Shown: one piece after another, positions 18,332 to 26,267 of the stretch | Layout of the letters: the number at the start of each line of letters is the position of its first letter | Numbering within the stretch: position 1 is the stretch's first letter | Source of the DNA: Afipia sp. | Lineage (GTDB): Bacteria; Pseudomonadota; Alphaproteobacteria; Rhizobiales; Xanthobacteraceae | Assembly: GCA_030652315.1 (NCBI GenBank) | Contig: JAUSAX010000133.1 | Span: 1 to 39,360, forward strand | DNA length: 39,360 nucleotides | Direction of reading: 5' to 3' | Notes under the pieces: model-generated | What the model saw: only the letters and a program-made list of their open reading frames with translations | Databases searched by the model: none | What the model was told of the DNA's origin: nothing | Translations under genes and position numbers: made by a program

Positions 18332-19209
18332 CCGAACAGCCGCTTGTGAAGAAGACCGTTGAGGTTCTCGGCCGCCGCATGGCCTATCATGAGCGCGGCG
18401 AGGGCGCGCCGATCCTGTTCCTGCACGGCAATCCGACCTCGTCCTATCTCTGGCGCGACGTCATTCCCGAGCTTGAAGGGCAGGGCCGCCTGATCGCGCC
18501 TGACCTGATCGGCATGGGGGATTCCGACAAGCTGCCGGATGTGAAGCCGGACACCTATCGCTTCACCACCCATCGCGATCATCTCTGGGCTTTCATCGAT
18601 GCCGTGATCGGCCCGAGTGAGCAAGTCCTGCTGGTAATTCACGACTGGGGTTCGGCGCTCGGCTTCGACTGGGCCAACCAGCACCGCGATCGCGTGCGCG
18701 GCATCGTCTACATGGAAGGCATCGTGCGGCCTGTCGCCGGGTGGGACGAGTGGAGCGAGGCGGCGGCGCCGGTGTTCCAGGGATTCCGCTCGGACAAGGG
18801 CGAACAGATGATCCTTGACCGCAACCTGTTCATCGAGCGGGTGCTGCCGGGATCGGTGCTCCGCAAGCTGTCGGACGCCGAGATGACAGTGTATCGCAAG
18901 CCGTTCCTTGAGCGCGAGGATCGCTGGCCGACGCTGACATGGCCGCGCCAGATTCCGATCGGCGGCGAGCCTGCCGATGTTGTGGCCATCGTCGATGCTT
19001 ATGCCAAGTGGATGGCAGAGAACGATGTGCCGAAGCTGTTCGTCAACGCCGAGCCCGGCGCGATCCTGATCGGCCAGGTGCGTGAGTTCTGTCGCGGCTG
19101 GAAGAACCAGACCGAGGTAACGGTCCCCGGTTCGCATTTTATCCAGGAAGATTCCGGCCCTGCCATCGGCCGCGCCATCGCGAGCTGGATCAAGGACAAG
19201 CGCGTTTAG
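18328..19209 (+). CDS. Haloalkane dehalogenase (HLD-II / DhaA-like)
   Basis: A 293-residue alpha/beta-hydrolase. The catalytic set of haloalkane dehalogenases is complete: nucleophile Asp106 and halide-binding Trp107 (HDWGSALG), second halide ligand Asn35 (HGNPTSSYLWR), acid Glu130 (YMEGIVRP) and base His270 (GSHFIQED). Asp106, Trp107 and Glu130 have the same numbers as in Rhodococcus DhaA. The cap-domain stretch IERVLPGSVLRKL also resembles the Bradyrhizobium enzyme DbjA. It should hydrolyse a carbon-halogen bond to an alcohol, releasing halide. The Glu130 position places it in subfamily HLD-II. The start overlaps the NTF2-like stop by four bases. It is the last gene of the CoA-catabolic run. 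Confidence 0.93.
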   Translation: MTEQPLVKKTVEVLGRRMAYHERGEGAPILFLHGNPTSSYLWRDVIPELEGQGRLIAPDLIGMGDSDKLPDVKPDTYRFTTHRDHLWAFIDAVIGPSEQVLLVIHDWGSALGFDWANQHRDRVRGIVYMEGIVRPVAGWDEWSEAAAPVFQGFRSDKGEQMILDRNLFIERVLPGSVLRKLSDAEMTVYRKPFLEREDRWPTLTWPRQIPIGGEPADVVAIVDAYAKWMAENDVPKLFVNAEPGAILIGQVREFCRGWKNQTEVTVPGSHFIQEDSGPAIGRAIASWIKDKRV

Positions 19210-19222
19210 GGCGCGCTGAATT

Positions 19223-19301
19223 CGTCATTGCGAGCGAAGCGAAGCAATCCAGAAAGGTAAAGAGCTGGATTGCTTCGGCGCAAGTGCTCCTCGCAATGAC
19301 G
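19223..19301. repeat. Palindromic intergenic repeat, family C, copy 1
   Basis: It starts CGTCATTGCGAGCGAAGCGA, contains AGCAATCCAG and its reverse complement CTGGATTGCT, and ends CTCGCAATGACG, so the whole element can fold as one long imperfect hairpin. A second full copy is at 22184-22275 and a half copy at 24731-24756. It follows the dehalogenase stop by 13 bases and may end the transcript. Confidence 0.85.
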
Positions 19302-19302
19302 T

Positions 19303-19389
19303 TCAGCGATTGCCGGATGCAGCCGCTGCCACGTGCTTCTCATACTGGGGCAGGTTGTCAGTGATGGTGAACCGCGGCGCTTTCGTCAC
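19303..19389 (-). pseudogene. Possible 3' gene remnant, 28 codons
   Basis: On the minus strand a GTG at 19389 opens 28 codons ending in TGA at 19303. The peptide reads TKAPRFTITDNLPQYEKHVA and then AAASGNR. Its composition looks protein-like and its stop abuts the family C repeat, as real gene ends here often do. In-frame stop codons lie close upstream, so if it was a gene only the tail remains. The rest of the 394-base gap (19210-19603) holds the repeat and otherwise nothing I can identify. Confidence 0.25.
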
Positions 19390-19603
19390 CTTCGCCCCCC
19401 TGTGTGCCGCGCCGAATCACCGGTTGATTCGCGTGTCGTCTGCCCGGTTCCATCTCTCTAACATTCAATGAACGCGCGCACGAACCCGAGCGCGTGGTTA
19501 ACCTTGCGTTAGGAATTTGCATTGCATCTTCGAAAACGAAGTGGCGCATGATTTTTCCGCCAAGCCGCCCATTCTGGCGGATCATGTGCCGGGGAGATTT
19601 CCA

Positions 19604-20008
19604 ATGTTATCCAGCCGCGAAGCCTTTGAGAACGATGTCTGCCCGGTGGGCGACGAAATGCTCGGAAGCCTGTACCGAGCGAGCGAACATGGCCTTCCTC
19701 AGCTTGTGGAATCGGTGTCGTCGGACGTCAGGGCCATGCTGGCGCTGTTCTGCTACAAGCGCGCGCATCTGCACGGAATGAGCCTCGCGATCGCCGCGAC
19801 CTGCACGGAACGCGATCTTGTGGAGCAGGGCGGCATTGTCGGATCGACGTTGTTCGCAATGTCGCGGGAAGCACCGTCGGCGACACCATCCGCATCGTCT
19901 TACGGCAGCCGCCGCAACATCACGCTGTCGACCAAGCCGCTCAGCACGTTTGCCCCGGTCGCCGATGACATCGATGACGAGGGCGATTTCGCGGCGATGC
20001 CGGCATAA
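19604..20008 (+). CDS. Hypothetical protein, 134 residues
   Basis: The frame is open from a TTG at 19517, but the ATG at 19604 is preceded by GGGGAGA at a good distance and is taken as the start. The protein begins MLSSREAFENDVCPVGDEML. Its first 85 residues look like a compact helical domain (LPQLVESVSSDVRAMLALFC and YKRAHLHGMSLAIAATC). The last 45 residues are Ser/Pro/Thr-rich and end acidic (VADDIDDEGDFAAMPA), probably disordered. No signal peptide or membrane span is seen. I do not recognise a family. Its end faces the small minus-strand gene at 20067-20249 with a 58-base gap. Confidence 0.6.
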   Translation: MLSSREAFENDVCPVGDEMLGSLYRASEHGLPQLVESVSSDVRAMLALFCYKRAHLHGMSLAIAATCTERDLVEQGGIVGSTLFAMSREAPSATPSASSYGSRRNITLSTKPLSTFAPVADDIDDEGDFAAMPA

Positions 20009-20066
20009 AGCGATCCCGCGTCCTCACGCGGCGGAACTGATCGTCCGGCCAGATGGAATTTCGCGT

Positions 20067-20249
20067 TTAGCCCTGACGCGGCCCGCGCATCATTTTCAGC
20101 GCGTCCTCGACATGCCGCCAGTCCTTGGCCAGCTCAAGCTTGCCTTCCGCCTCGCACTCGGTTGCCCTCTGCGCGGCCTCCGCAATTGCCCGAGGACCAT
20201 GCGCCTCCATCAGTTGCCGCGCATAGTCATGAATTTCCATTTCCCGCAT
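20067..20249 (-). CDS. Small helical protein, 60 residues
   Basis: The peptide MREMEIHDYARQLMEAHGPR followed by AIAEAAQRATECEAEGK and LELAKDWRHVEDALKMMRG is highly helical, charged and regular, unlike random out-of-frame translation. It resembles small uncharacterised proteins found in rhizobial genomes, but I cannot name the family. It is downstream of the YkgJ-type gene on the same strand with a 66-base gap, so it may share its transcript. The ATG at 20249 is the only sensible start; an AAGGAGC-like ribosome site lies just upstream on the minus strand. Confidence 0.65.
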   Translation of the reverse strand: MREMEIHDYARQLMEAHGPRAIAEAAQRATECEAEGKLELAKDWRHVEDALKMMRGPRQG

Positions 20250-20315
20250 GGCGTCATGCTCCTTGGCTCAAGGCTGTTGAAGCATTGACGCCCGACGCGG
20301 CCGGTTGGTTCCAGA

Positions 20316-20642
20316 CTATTGGTCGTCGGCGATGGAACCGGGCGGAAGTTCCCCAAGTCCGAACCGCCGTCGCGCCATCAGACATTCCGGATCGCCCGGC
20401 ATGCAGGTGCGGCATACTTCGGGGCGCACCGCGTAGATCCCGCAGGCGGTCGAGACGCCGACCTTGCCGGTAAGCGCCGTGCAGCGGTCGCCGTCGCAGC
20501 GCATCCCGGACAGCCGGTCGTTGACGAACTTCGCAGGGATAAGATCGAGCGCGTCGTCGTCTTCCACCGTGAAGCGCGGCCAGTTGCTCGAATAAGAGCA
20601 GCAGGCGCCGCAACTCTGGCAGGGATTGTCGGTTGCGGTCAT
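20316..20642 (-). CDS. YkgJ-type cysteine cluster protein (Zn/Fe-chelating)
   Basis: A 108-residue protein with the cysteine pattern of the CxxCxxCC family: CQSCGACC at residues 8-15, then CDGDRCTAL, and later CGIYAVRPEVCRTCMPGDPEC. Family members bind a metal or an iron-sulfur cluster through these cysteines; the reaction is not established. There is no signal peptide, so it is cytoplasmic. Its ATG (20642) lies four bases beyond the stop of the WYL regulator gene, so the two form one operon. The regulator may therefore relate to the cellular state sensed or repaired by this protein, which is an inference only. Confidence 0.85.
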   Translation of the reverse strand: MTATDNPCQSCGACCSYSSNWPRFTVEDDDALDLIPAKFVNDRLSGMRCDGDRCTALTGKVGVSTACGIYAVRPEVCRTCMPGDPECLMARRRFGLGELPPGSIADDQ

Positions 20643-20646
20643 GACA

Positions 20647-21345
20647 TCAGCGCTCGCGCATGTTGTTGAGCGAAAAGCTCTGCATCCACTTCGCCCGTAA
20701 CGCGGCGCGCCGCTCGGGGTATTTCTCGTCGAGGAACAGGGCTTCTGTCATGCGGTCGATCCGGAAGCTGCGAAAGTCTTTTCGCAGTTCGCACCAGGCG
20801 GCCAGCATCCGGACGGTTTCGAGATAGCCGACCGCGATCGGCCAGACCGTACGTTTGCTGTCGCGGCCCTGTTCGTCGCGGTAGTGCAGCAGGACTTTCT
20901 TGCTGGCGTAGATATGCGCGCGCAATTGCGTCATATCGATGCTCTCCGGCGGCAGGTCCCATTTCGGCGGCGTCCGGCTGGCGGGTTCGAGCGCCAGCGG
21001 CTGCAGCCGTTCCGGAACGGTTTCGACAATCTTGGCGATCAGGTCCTGCGCCGCCTTCGCCAGCACCGGGTCGGCCCGGCCCCCCACCCACTGCGCGCCC
21101 AGAACCGCCGCCTCGATCTCGTCCGGCGTCAGCATCAGGGGCGGCATGTCGAAGCCTTTTTCCAGCACATAGCCGGTGCCGGCCTCACCCCGGATCGGGA
21201 CGCGCTGGCCGATCAGGGTGGCGATATCGCGGTAGATTGTGCGCTTGGAGGTCTCCAGCTCCCTGGCGATCGACTCGGCGGTCAGCGGCTTGCGGGTGCG
21301 CCGGAGCACCTGGATGATCTGGAACAGCCGGTCGGCGCGCCTCAT
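20647..21345 (-). CDS. WYL-domain transcriptional regulator (YafY/DeoR-like HTH)
   Basis: A 232-residue protein. Residues 1-55 form an HTH_11-type winged helix (RADRLFQIIQVLRRTRKPLT, then AESIARELETSKRTIYRDIA). Residues about 60-225 are the WYL ligand domain, with MPPLMLTPDEIEAAVLGAQW, HYRDEQG, RTVWPIAVGYLETVRMLAAW and FRIDRM. WYL proteins sense nucleic-acid or small-molecule ligands and control DNA-damage or defence genes in many bacteria, but no defence genes are seen here. It is divergent from the GST-like gene (95-base gap) and sits upstream of the YkgJ-type gene in the same operon. Either may be its target. Confidence 0.92.
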   Translation of the reverse strand: MRRADRLFQIIQVLRRTRKPLTAESIARELETSKRTIYRDIATLIGQRVPIRGEAGTGYVLEKGFDMPPLMLTPDEIEAAVLGAQWVGGRADPVLAKAAQDLIAKIVETVPERLQPLALEPASRTPPKWDLPPESIDMTQLRAHIYASKKVLLHYRDEQGRDSKRTVWPIAVGYLETVRMLAAWCELRKDFRSFRIDRMTEALFLDEKYPERRAALRAKWMQSFSLNNMRER

Positions 21346-21439
21346 TTACAGTCTCTTGGGTCGCTTGCTGCTGACAGTATGGTGGCAGCAGGGGGTAGCT
21401 ACAAACGGGCATCTTTTCAACGCAGAAGGATGCTCCCCC

Positions 21440-22171
21440 ATGATCACCCTCTATGGCATCGGCCCGGGCTTCGGCCTTCCGGAAATCAGCCCCTACGTCA
21501 CCAAGACCGAAGTCCAGCTGAGGATGGCTGGCCTGAAATACGTCAAGCAGCAGGCGATGCCGGACACCTCGCCGAAGGGGCAACTGCCCTATATCGACGA
21601 CGGTGACGAGCGGGTGGCCGACTCCACTTTCATTCGCCGTCATCTGGAACAGAAGCACGGATTCGATCTGGATGCCGCACTCGACGAACGCCAGCGCGCT
21701 GAAGCCTGGGCGATCGAGCGCATGGTCGAAAATCATTTCAACTGGGCGTTTGTCTATACGCGCTGGATGATGCCGGAAAATTTTGCGAAGGGGCCGGCGC
21801 ACTTCTTCGACGGTGCGCCCGAGAACATCCGCGATGCGCTGCGCGAGGACGTGCGCGGCCGGGTTGCCGAAAGCATGCGCATCGGAGGACTCGCCCGACA
21901 TGCGCCCGACGAAGTCACCGAGCTCGGCACCCGCTCGCTGTCCGCGCTGTCGATGCTGCTCGGCTGGAAGCCTTACCTGATGGGCGACAAGCCTTGCGGC
22001 ACCGACGCGATGGCCTTCGCCTCATTGGCCGGCCTGATGACGCCGTTTTTCGATTCGCCGCTGCGGCAGCGCGCGCTGGAGTTCTCCAATCTTGTCGCCT
22101 ACGTGGATCGCATGATGGTGCGCTACTATCCGGAGCATGCGTGGCGGCACGCGGAAGCGGTGGCGGCCTGA
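21440..22171 (+). CDS. Glutathione S-transferase-like protein (metaxin/FAX type)
   Basis: A 243-residue protein from ATG 21440, with AGAAGGA nine bases upstream; a longer frame back to 21239 overlaps the divergent regulator and is rejected. The thioredoxin-like N-terminal domain begins MITLYGIGPGFGLPEISPYV, and SPKGQLPYIDDGDERVADST gives the cis-Pro and the glutathione-gamma-Glu-type Asp/Ser. The C-terminal helical domain contains LMGDKPCGTDAMAFASLAGL, the N-capping box of the GST fold. The pattern resembles the FAX/metaxin-like GST branch rather than classical detoxifying GSTs. A cysteine in the active-site loop is not seen. Substrate is unknown. It is divergent from the WYL gene. Confidence 0.85.
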   Translation: MITLYGIGPGFGLPEISPYVTKTEVQLRMAGLKYVKQQAMPDTSPKGQLPYIDDGDERVADSTFIRRHLEQKHGFDLDAALDERQRAEAWAIERMVENHFNWAFVYTRWMMPENFAKGPAHFFDGAPENIRDALREDVRGRVAESMRIGGLARHAPDEVTELGTRSLSALSMLLGWKPYLMGDKPCGTDAMAFASLAGLMTPFFDSPLRQRALEFSNLVAYVDRMMVRYYPEHAWRHAEAVAA

Positions 22172-22183
22172 CGGACCACTCGC

Positions 22184-22275
22184 CGTCATTGCGAGGAGCG
22201 GAGCGACGAAGCAATCCAATGCTATTGGCGTCGCTGCTTTAAAGACTGGATTGCTTCGCTTCGCTCGCAATGACG
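22184..22275. repeat. Palindromic intergenic repeat, family C, copy 2
   Basis: The left end is CGTCATTGCGAGGAGCGGAG and the right end GCTTCGCTCGCAATGACG, with GCAATCCA and TGGATTGC inside. It fills the 108-base gap between the convergent GST-like and PNPOx-like genes. The arms pair over most of their length, so it can act as a bidirectional terminator. Confidence 0.85.
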
Positions 22276-22279
22276 GGTT

Positions 22280-22906
22280 TCAGGTTTCAACTAGGCTCAG
22301 CTTCAGTTGCGCCACTTCCGCCTCAAGCTCGGCGATACGCTCGTCGCGGGCGGCGACGGCCGCCGCGACATCGGCGGCGTCGAATTTCATGGGAATGTGC
22401 TGCGGACAGTTGCTGTCCCATGCGGTGATCCTGAACAGGATCGCCTGCTCGGGCTTCGCCTTGTAATCCTTCGGCATCAGCGCCGCGATCAGCGCCGGAT
22501 CGTCCTCGACAACGCGCGCCTCGCCCCACAGCTTGATCCGGCGGCGGTTCACGTAGTCGATCAGGAAAATGTACGCCTTGGGATTCTCGCTGAGATTTCC
22601 CTGCGTGATGTATTGCCGGTTGCCGCGGTAATCCGCGAAGGCAAGCGTGCGCTTGTCGAGAATCTTGATGAAGCCCGCCGGTCCGCCGCGATGCTGAATG
22701 TAGGGCTGGCCGTCAGCGGTGGCGGTCGCCAGAAAGAAGCTGGTCTGCTCGCCGATAAAGGCGGCAAGGGACCCGTCGATCTCGGTGCGAAAGCCACCGC
22801 CATCCTCCATGTGTGCGTAACCTCCGCGCGAACCTTTGCGGGCCTGAATGGCCTTCACGGCAGATGTAAAAGCGACGTCGCTGGAATAGGTGCGGGTGGT
22901 TGTCAT
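22280..22906 (-). CDS. Pyridoxamine 5'-phosphate oxidase-like flavin-binding protein
   Basis: A 208-residue protein with a split-barrel FMN-binding domain. Recognised parts are IGEQTSFFLATATADGQPYI, QHRGGPAGFIKILD, FADYRGNRQYITQGNL and FLIDYVNRRRIKLWGEARV. The last 35 residues (AAAVAARDERIAELEAEVAQ) form a short coiled coil that could drive dimerisation. Relatives bind FMN, F420 or heme and act in redox or detoxification steps; no specific reaction can be assigned. The gene is divergent from the LysR gene at 23015, with a 108-base gap, and is its most likely target. Many LysR regulators control a divergent oxidoreductase gene. Confidence 0.88.
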   Translation of the reverse strand: MTTTRTYSSDVAFTSAVKAIQARKGSRGGYAHMEDGGGFRTEIDGSLAAFIGEQTSFFLATATADGQPYIQHRGGPAGFIKILDKRTLAFADYRGNRQYITQGNLSENPKAYIFLIDYVNRRRIKLWGEARVVEDDPALIAALMPKDYKAKPEQAILFRITAWDSNCPQHIPMKFDAADVAAAVAARDERIAELEAEVAQLKLSLVET

Positions 22907-23014
22907 GGCGGACCTCCGTGTCCGGTCGGCAGGATAGTCCCGATCTAAGAGGGCGCGCGGGCGATATAATCGTCAGGATTGACAGTTCATCATTGCAGGA
23001 TATGAAATAATGCC

Positions 23015-23914
23015 ATGGACCGTATCGACGCCATGCGCGCCTTTGTTTCCGTGGCGGATCTTCAGGGGTTCGCGCCCGCCGCCCGCAAACTCGGGCTGTC
23101 GGCCTCGGCCGTGACGCGGCTGATTGCCAGCCTTGAAAATCATCTCGGCGCGCGGCTGCTTCAGCGGACCACGCGCTCAGTAACGCTCACCGATGTCGGC
23201 GCGCGTTATCTCGAACGGGCGCGGCGGATACTCGGCGATCTCGAGGAGGCTGAGGGCTCGGTGCAGGCCGAACGCACCCAACCATCGGGCAGGCTCGTGG
23301 TGTCCGCGCCCGTGATGTTCGGGCGGCTGCATGTCGGCCCGATCATGTCGGCCTACTTGAAGAAATATCCAGAGGTGAGCGCCGAACTCAGGCTGTCGGA
23401 TCGGATGGTCAATCTGATCGACGAGGGCGTCGATCTCGCCGTGCGCATCGGGCATCTGGCGGACTCCAGCGTGGTGGCGCGCGCCGTAGGTGACATGCGG
23501 CGGATCGTGGTTGCGTCTCCGCGCTATCTCAAGGCGCACGGCACGCCGCTGAAGCCCTCGGAACTCGCCGGGCATGAGATCATTCAGTTCGCGGGCGGCA
23601 GTTCCCTGTCCGAATGGCGCTTCTCGGAGAACGGCCGCGAGATTCGCGTGCCGCACACCTCACGCTTCGCCACCAACAGCACCGATGCGGCGGTGCTGCA
23701 TGCCGAGCAGGGCGGCGGGCTGATCAACGTGCTGGCCTATCAGGTGGCGGATTCGCTGAAGGCTGGCCGGCTCAGGATCGTGCTGGCGAAGTACGAGCCG
23801 CCGCCGATGCCGATTCATCTGGTGTACCCGACCTCGCGGCTGCTGTCGGCGAAGGTCAGGGCCTTCGTCGATCTCGTGATCGCGCAGGCGAACTGGCGGT
23901 TCGGGACGGCGTAG
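23015..23914 (+). CDS. LysR family transcriptional regulator
   Basis: A 299-residue protein. Residues 1-62 are the LysR helix-turn-helix (MDRIDAMRAFVSVADLQGFA, then ARKLGLSASAVTRLIASLEN and HLGARLLQRTTRSVTLT). The rest is the periplasmic-binding-like effector domain (GRLVVSAPVMFGRLHVGPIM, EGVDLAVRIGHLADSSVVAR). The wording of the effector domain, with the RIG-HLADSS block, is like the large DhcR/YafC-type group common in proteobacteria. It is divergent from the PNPOx-like gene and probably controls it and itself. The ligand is unknown. A family A repeat follows its stop. Confidence 0.93.
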   Translation: MDRIDAMRAFVSVADLQGFAPAARKLGLSASAVTRLIASLENHLGARLLQRTTRSVTLTDVGARYLERARRILGDLEEAEGSVQAERTQPSGRLVVSAPVMFGRLHVGPIMSAYLKKYPEVSAELRLSDRMVNLIDEGVDLAVRIGHLADSSVVARAVGDMRRIVVASPRYLKAHGTPLKPSELAGHEIIQFAGGSSLSEWRFSENGREIRVPHTSRFATNSTDAAVLHAEQGGGLINVLAYQVADSLKAGRLRIVLAKYEPPPMPIHLVYPTSRLLSAKVRAFVDLVIAQANWRFGTA

Positions 23915-23955
23915 CTGTTGAATTATTTGCACGCATAGGGCGCAACATCACGGGT

Positions 23956-24043
23956 CGTCATGGCCGGGCTTGTCCCGGCCATCCACGACTTGTTTACACC
24001 GGCAAGTAAGACGTGGATCACCGGGACAAGCCCGGTGATGACG
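23956..24043. repeat. Palindromic intergenic repeat, family A, full copy 2
   Basis: The left hairpin (ATGGCCGGG CTTGT CCCGGCCAT) is identical to those at 1561 and 27451. The right hairpin is CACCGGG ACAAG CCCGGTG. CCACGACTT pairs with AAGACGTGG less perfectly than in copy 1. It lies between the convergent LysR and thioesterase genes. Confidence 0.85.
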
Positions 24044-24075
24044 ATCGCATGTGTGGCGAGAATCCGTTCATCGCT

Positions 24076-24519
24076 CTAAGACTTCTTCCGCACGATCTTG
24101 AACGTCGCGTTGGCTCGCGCGCAGGGCTCGCCGTCGGCTGTAATGAAACTTTGCACGAAGCAGATCGATCCGCCGACTTTGACGAAGCCGGTTTCGACCT
24201 GCAGCCACTGACCGATTGTTGCCGAGCCGAGATAGTCGACATTCAAACTGACCGTCACCAGCCGTTGCACGCCTTCTATACCGTCTGGAAAATGGATGCG
24301 GCAGTTCCTGCCCATCGTGTTGTCGGCGAGCGTCGCAATCAGGCCTCCGTGAGCGAGGCCGCGTGAATTGGTATGCGGCTTGGCGAGGCGAAGTCCGACG
24401 ATCAAGGCGTCCGGCGTCGTCTTCGAGTAGATCGGTTCCCATGGTTCGGTGAGCGGGCTGTGATGCGGATGACGCAGGAAGCCGTCGGGGACGTCGGCGG
24501 ATATTTCAGACGGTGTCAT
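24076..24519 (-). CDS. PaaI-like hotdog-fold thioesterase
   Basis: A 147-residue protein from ATG 24519; an upstream in-frame start at 24591 lacks family similarity. The hotdog signature is NSRGLAHGGLIATLADNTMG, where the HGG and the following Asp are the usual active-site residues, followed by the strand VTVSLNVDYLGSATIGQWLQ. Such enzymes hydrolyse acyl- or aryl-CoA esters, often to rescue CoA in aromatic and beta-oxidation pathways. A link to the nearby aromatic-acid genes (pobA) or to the CoA-catabolic run is plausible but unproven. It is cytoplasmic. It is separated from pobA by 263 bases of repeats, so a shared operon is not supported. Confidence 0.87.
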   Translation of the reverse strand: MTPSEISADVPDGFLRHPHHSPLTEPWEPIYSKTTPDALIVGLRLAKPHTNSRGLAHGGLIATLADNTMGRNCRIHFPDGIEGVQRLVTVSLNVDYLGSATIGQWLQVETGFVKVGGSICFVQSFITADGEPCARANATFKIVRKKS

Positions 24520-24658
24520 CTGGTTCTTTCGAATGATGTATGCAGTGGCTGACTTGCTCCGCATCATAAGGCGCGCTTCGCGCGCGATCATTCGAAATCA
24601 AGTTTTAAACGTGACGCCGACGGATGTTTGAAACGGCAGCGACGTCATCGTTTCTTTA

Positions 24659-24714
24659 CCTCTCCCCGTTTGCGTTGAGGGGTCGGATCGCTCTCGCGAT
24701 CCGGGTGAGGGGCG
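24659..24714. repeat. Palindromic intergenic repeat, family F
   Basis: CTCTCCCCGTTTGCG at one end and GGTGAGGGG at the other flank an inner hairpin GGATCG CTCT CGCGATCC. Only one copy was seen in this window. Together with the half family C element next to it, it fills the 263-base gap between the thioesterase and pobA genes. Confidence 0.6.
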
Positions 24715-24730
24715 ACTGTCAGGCCACCGC

Positions 24731-24756
24731 CGTCATTGCGAGGAGCGAAGCGACGA
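24731..24756. repeat. Half copy of family C repeat
   Basis: CGTCATTGCGAGGAGCGAAG followed by CGACGA matches the left arm of the family C element at 22184 for about 25 bases. No right arm follows, so this is a truncated copy. It lies 27 bases from the pobA stop. Confidence 0.7.
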
Positions 24757-24782
24757 CGACAGGTTGGCAACCCGATGACACG

Positions 24783-25958
<1,176 letters not shown>

Positions 25959-26002
25959 TCACTCCCGGCCTTGCGAATAGGGTTTTGCCCGCCGCTGAAA
26001 AT

Positions 26003-26018
26003 TGATTATACCAGATAA
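26003..26018 (-). promoter_or_regulatory. Promoter/operator motif upstream of pobA, shared with marR
   Basis: Read toward pobA this is TTATCTGGTATAATCA. The motif upstream of marR (32645-32660) is TTATCGAGTATAATCA, 14 of 16 identical, and in the same orientation relative to its gene. Each contains TATAAT as a likely -10 box. It lies 51 bases before the pobA start. A shared regulator, most simply the MarR protein, is inferred. Confidence 0.6.
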
Positions 26019-26031
26019 CAATATAGGAAAA

Positions 26032-26154
26032 ATGGCTATCGACCATGGGCCGAAAGTCGATCGCGACAGCGGTTTGCTGAATGGCCGGCTCAACGTCAGT
26101 GCCTTAACTGTCATACCAATGGCAGAGGCCACAGGCATTGCAAATGGCCGATAA
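26032..26154 (+). other. Short open frame of 40 codons ahead of the binding-protein gene
   Basis: ATG 26032, with AGGAAA directly upstream, opens 40 codons (MAIDHGPKVDRDSGLLNGRL and onward) ending at TAA 26154. It begins 14 bases after the pobA operator on the opposite strand and precedes the solute-binding protein start by 236 bases. It could be a leader peptide or a chance frame in a long untranslated region. No family or regulatory motif is recognised. The rest of the 315-base gap (25953-26267) shows only the operator. Confidence 0.2.
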
Positions 26155-26267
26155 CTTCTATCTGAATGGCGGCAATTCCGGCCGCGATGGTGCACCGCAA
26201 GGAATGTGCCGCCGCGTTTGCCGGTCACTGAATGAAACTTGAAAAGAGTATTTTGAGGGAGGACTTG

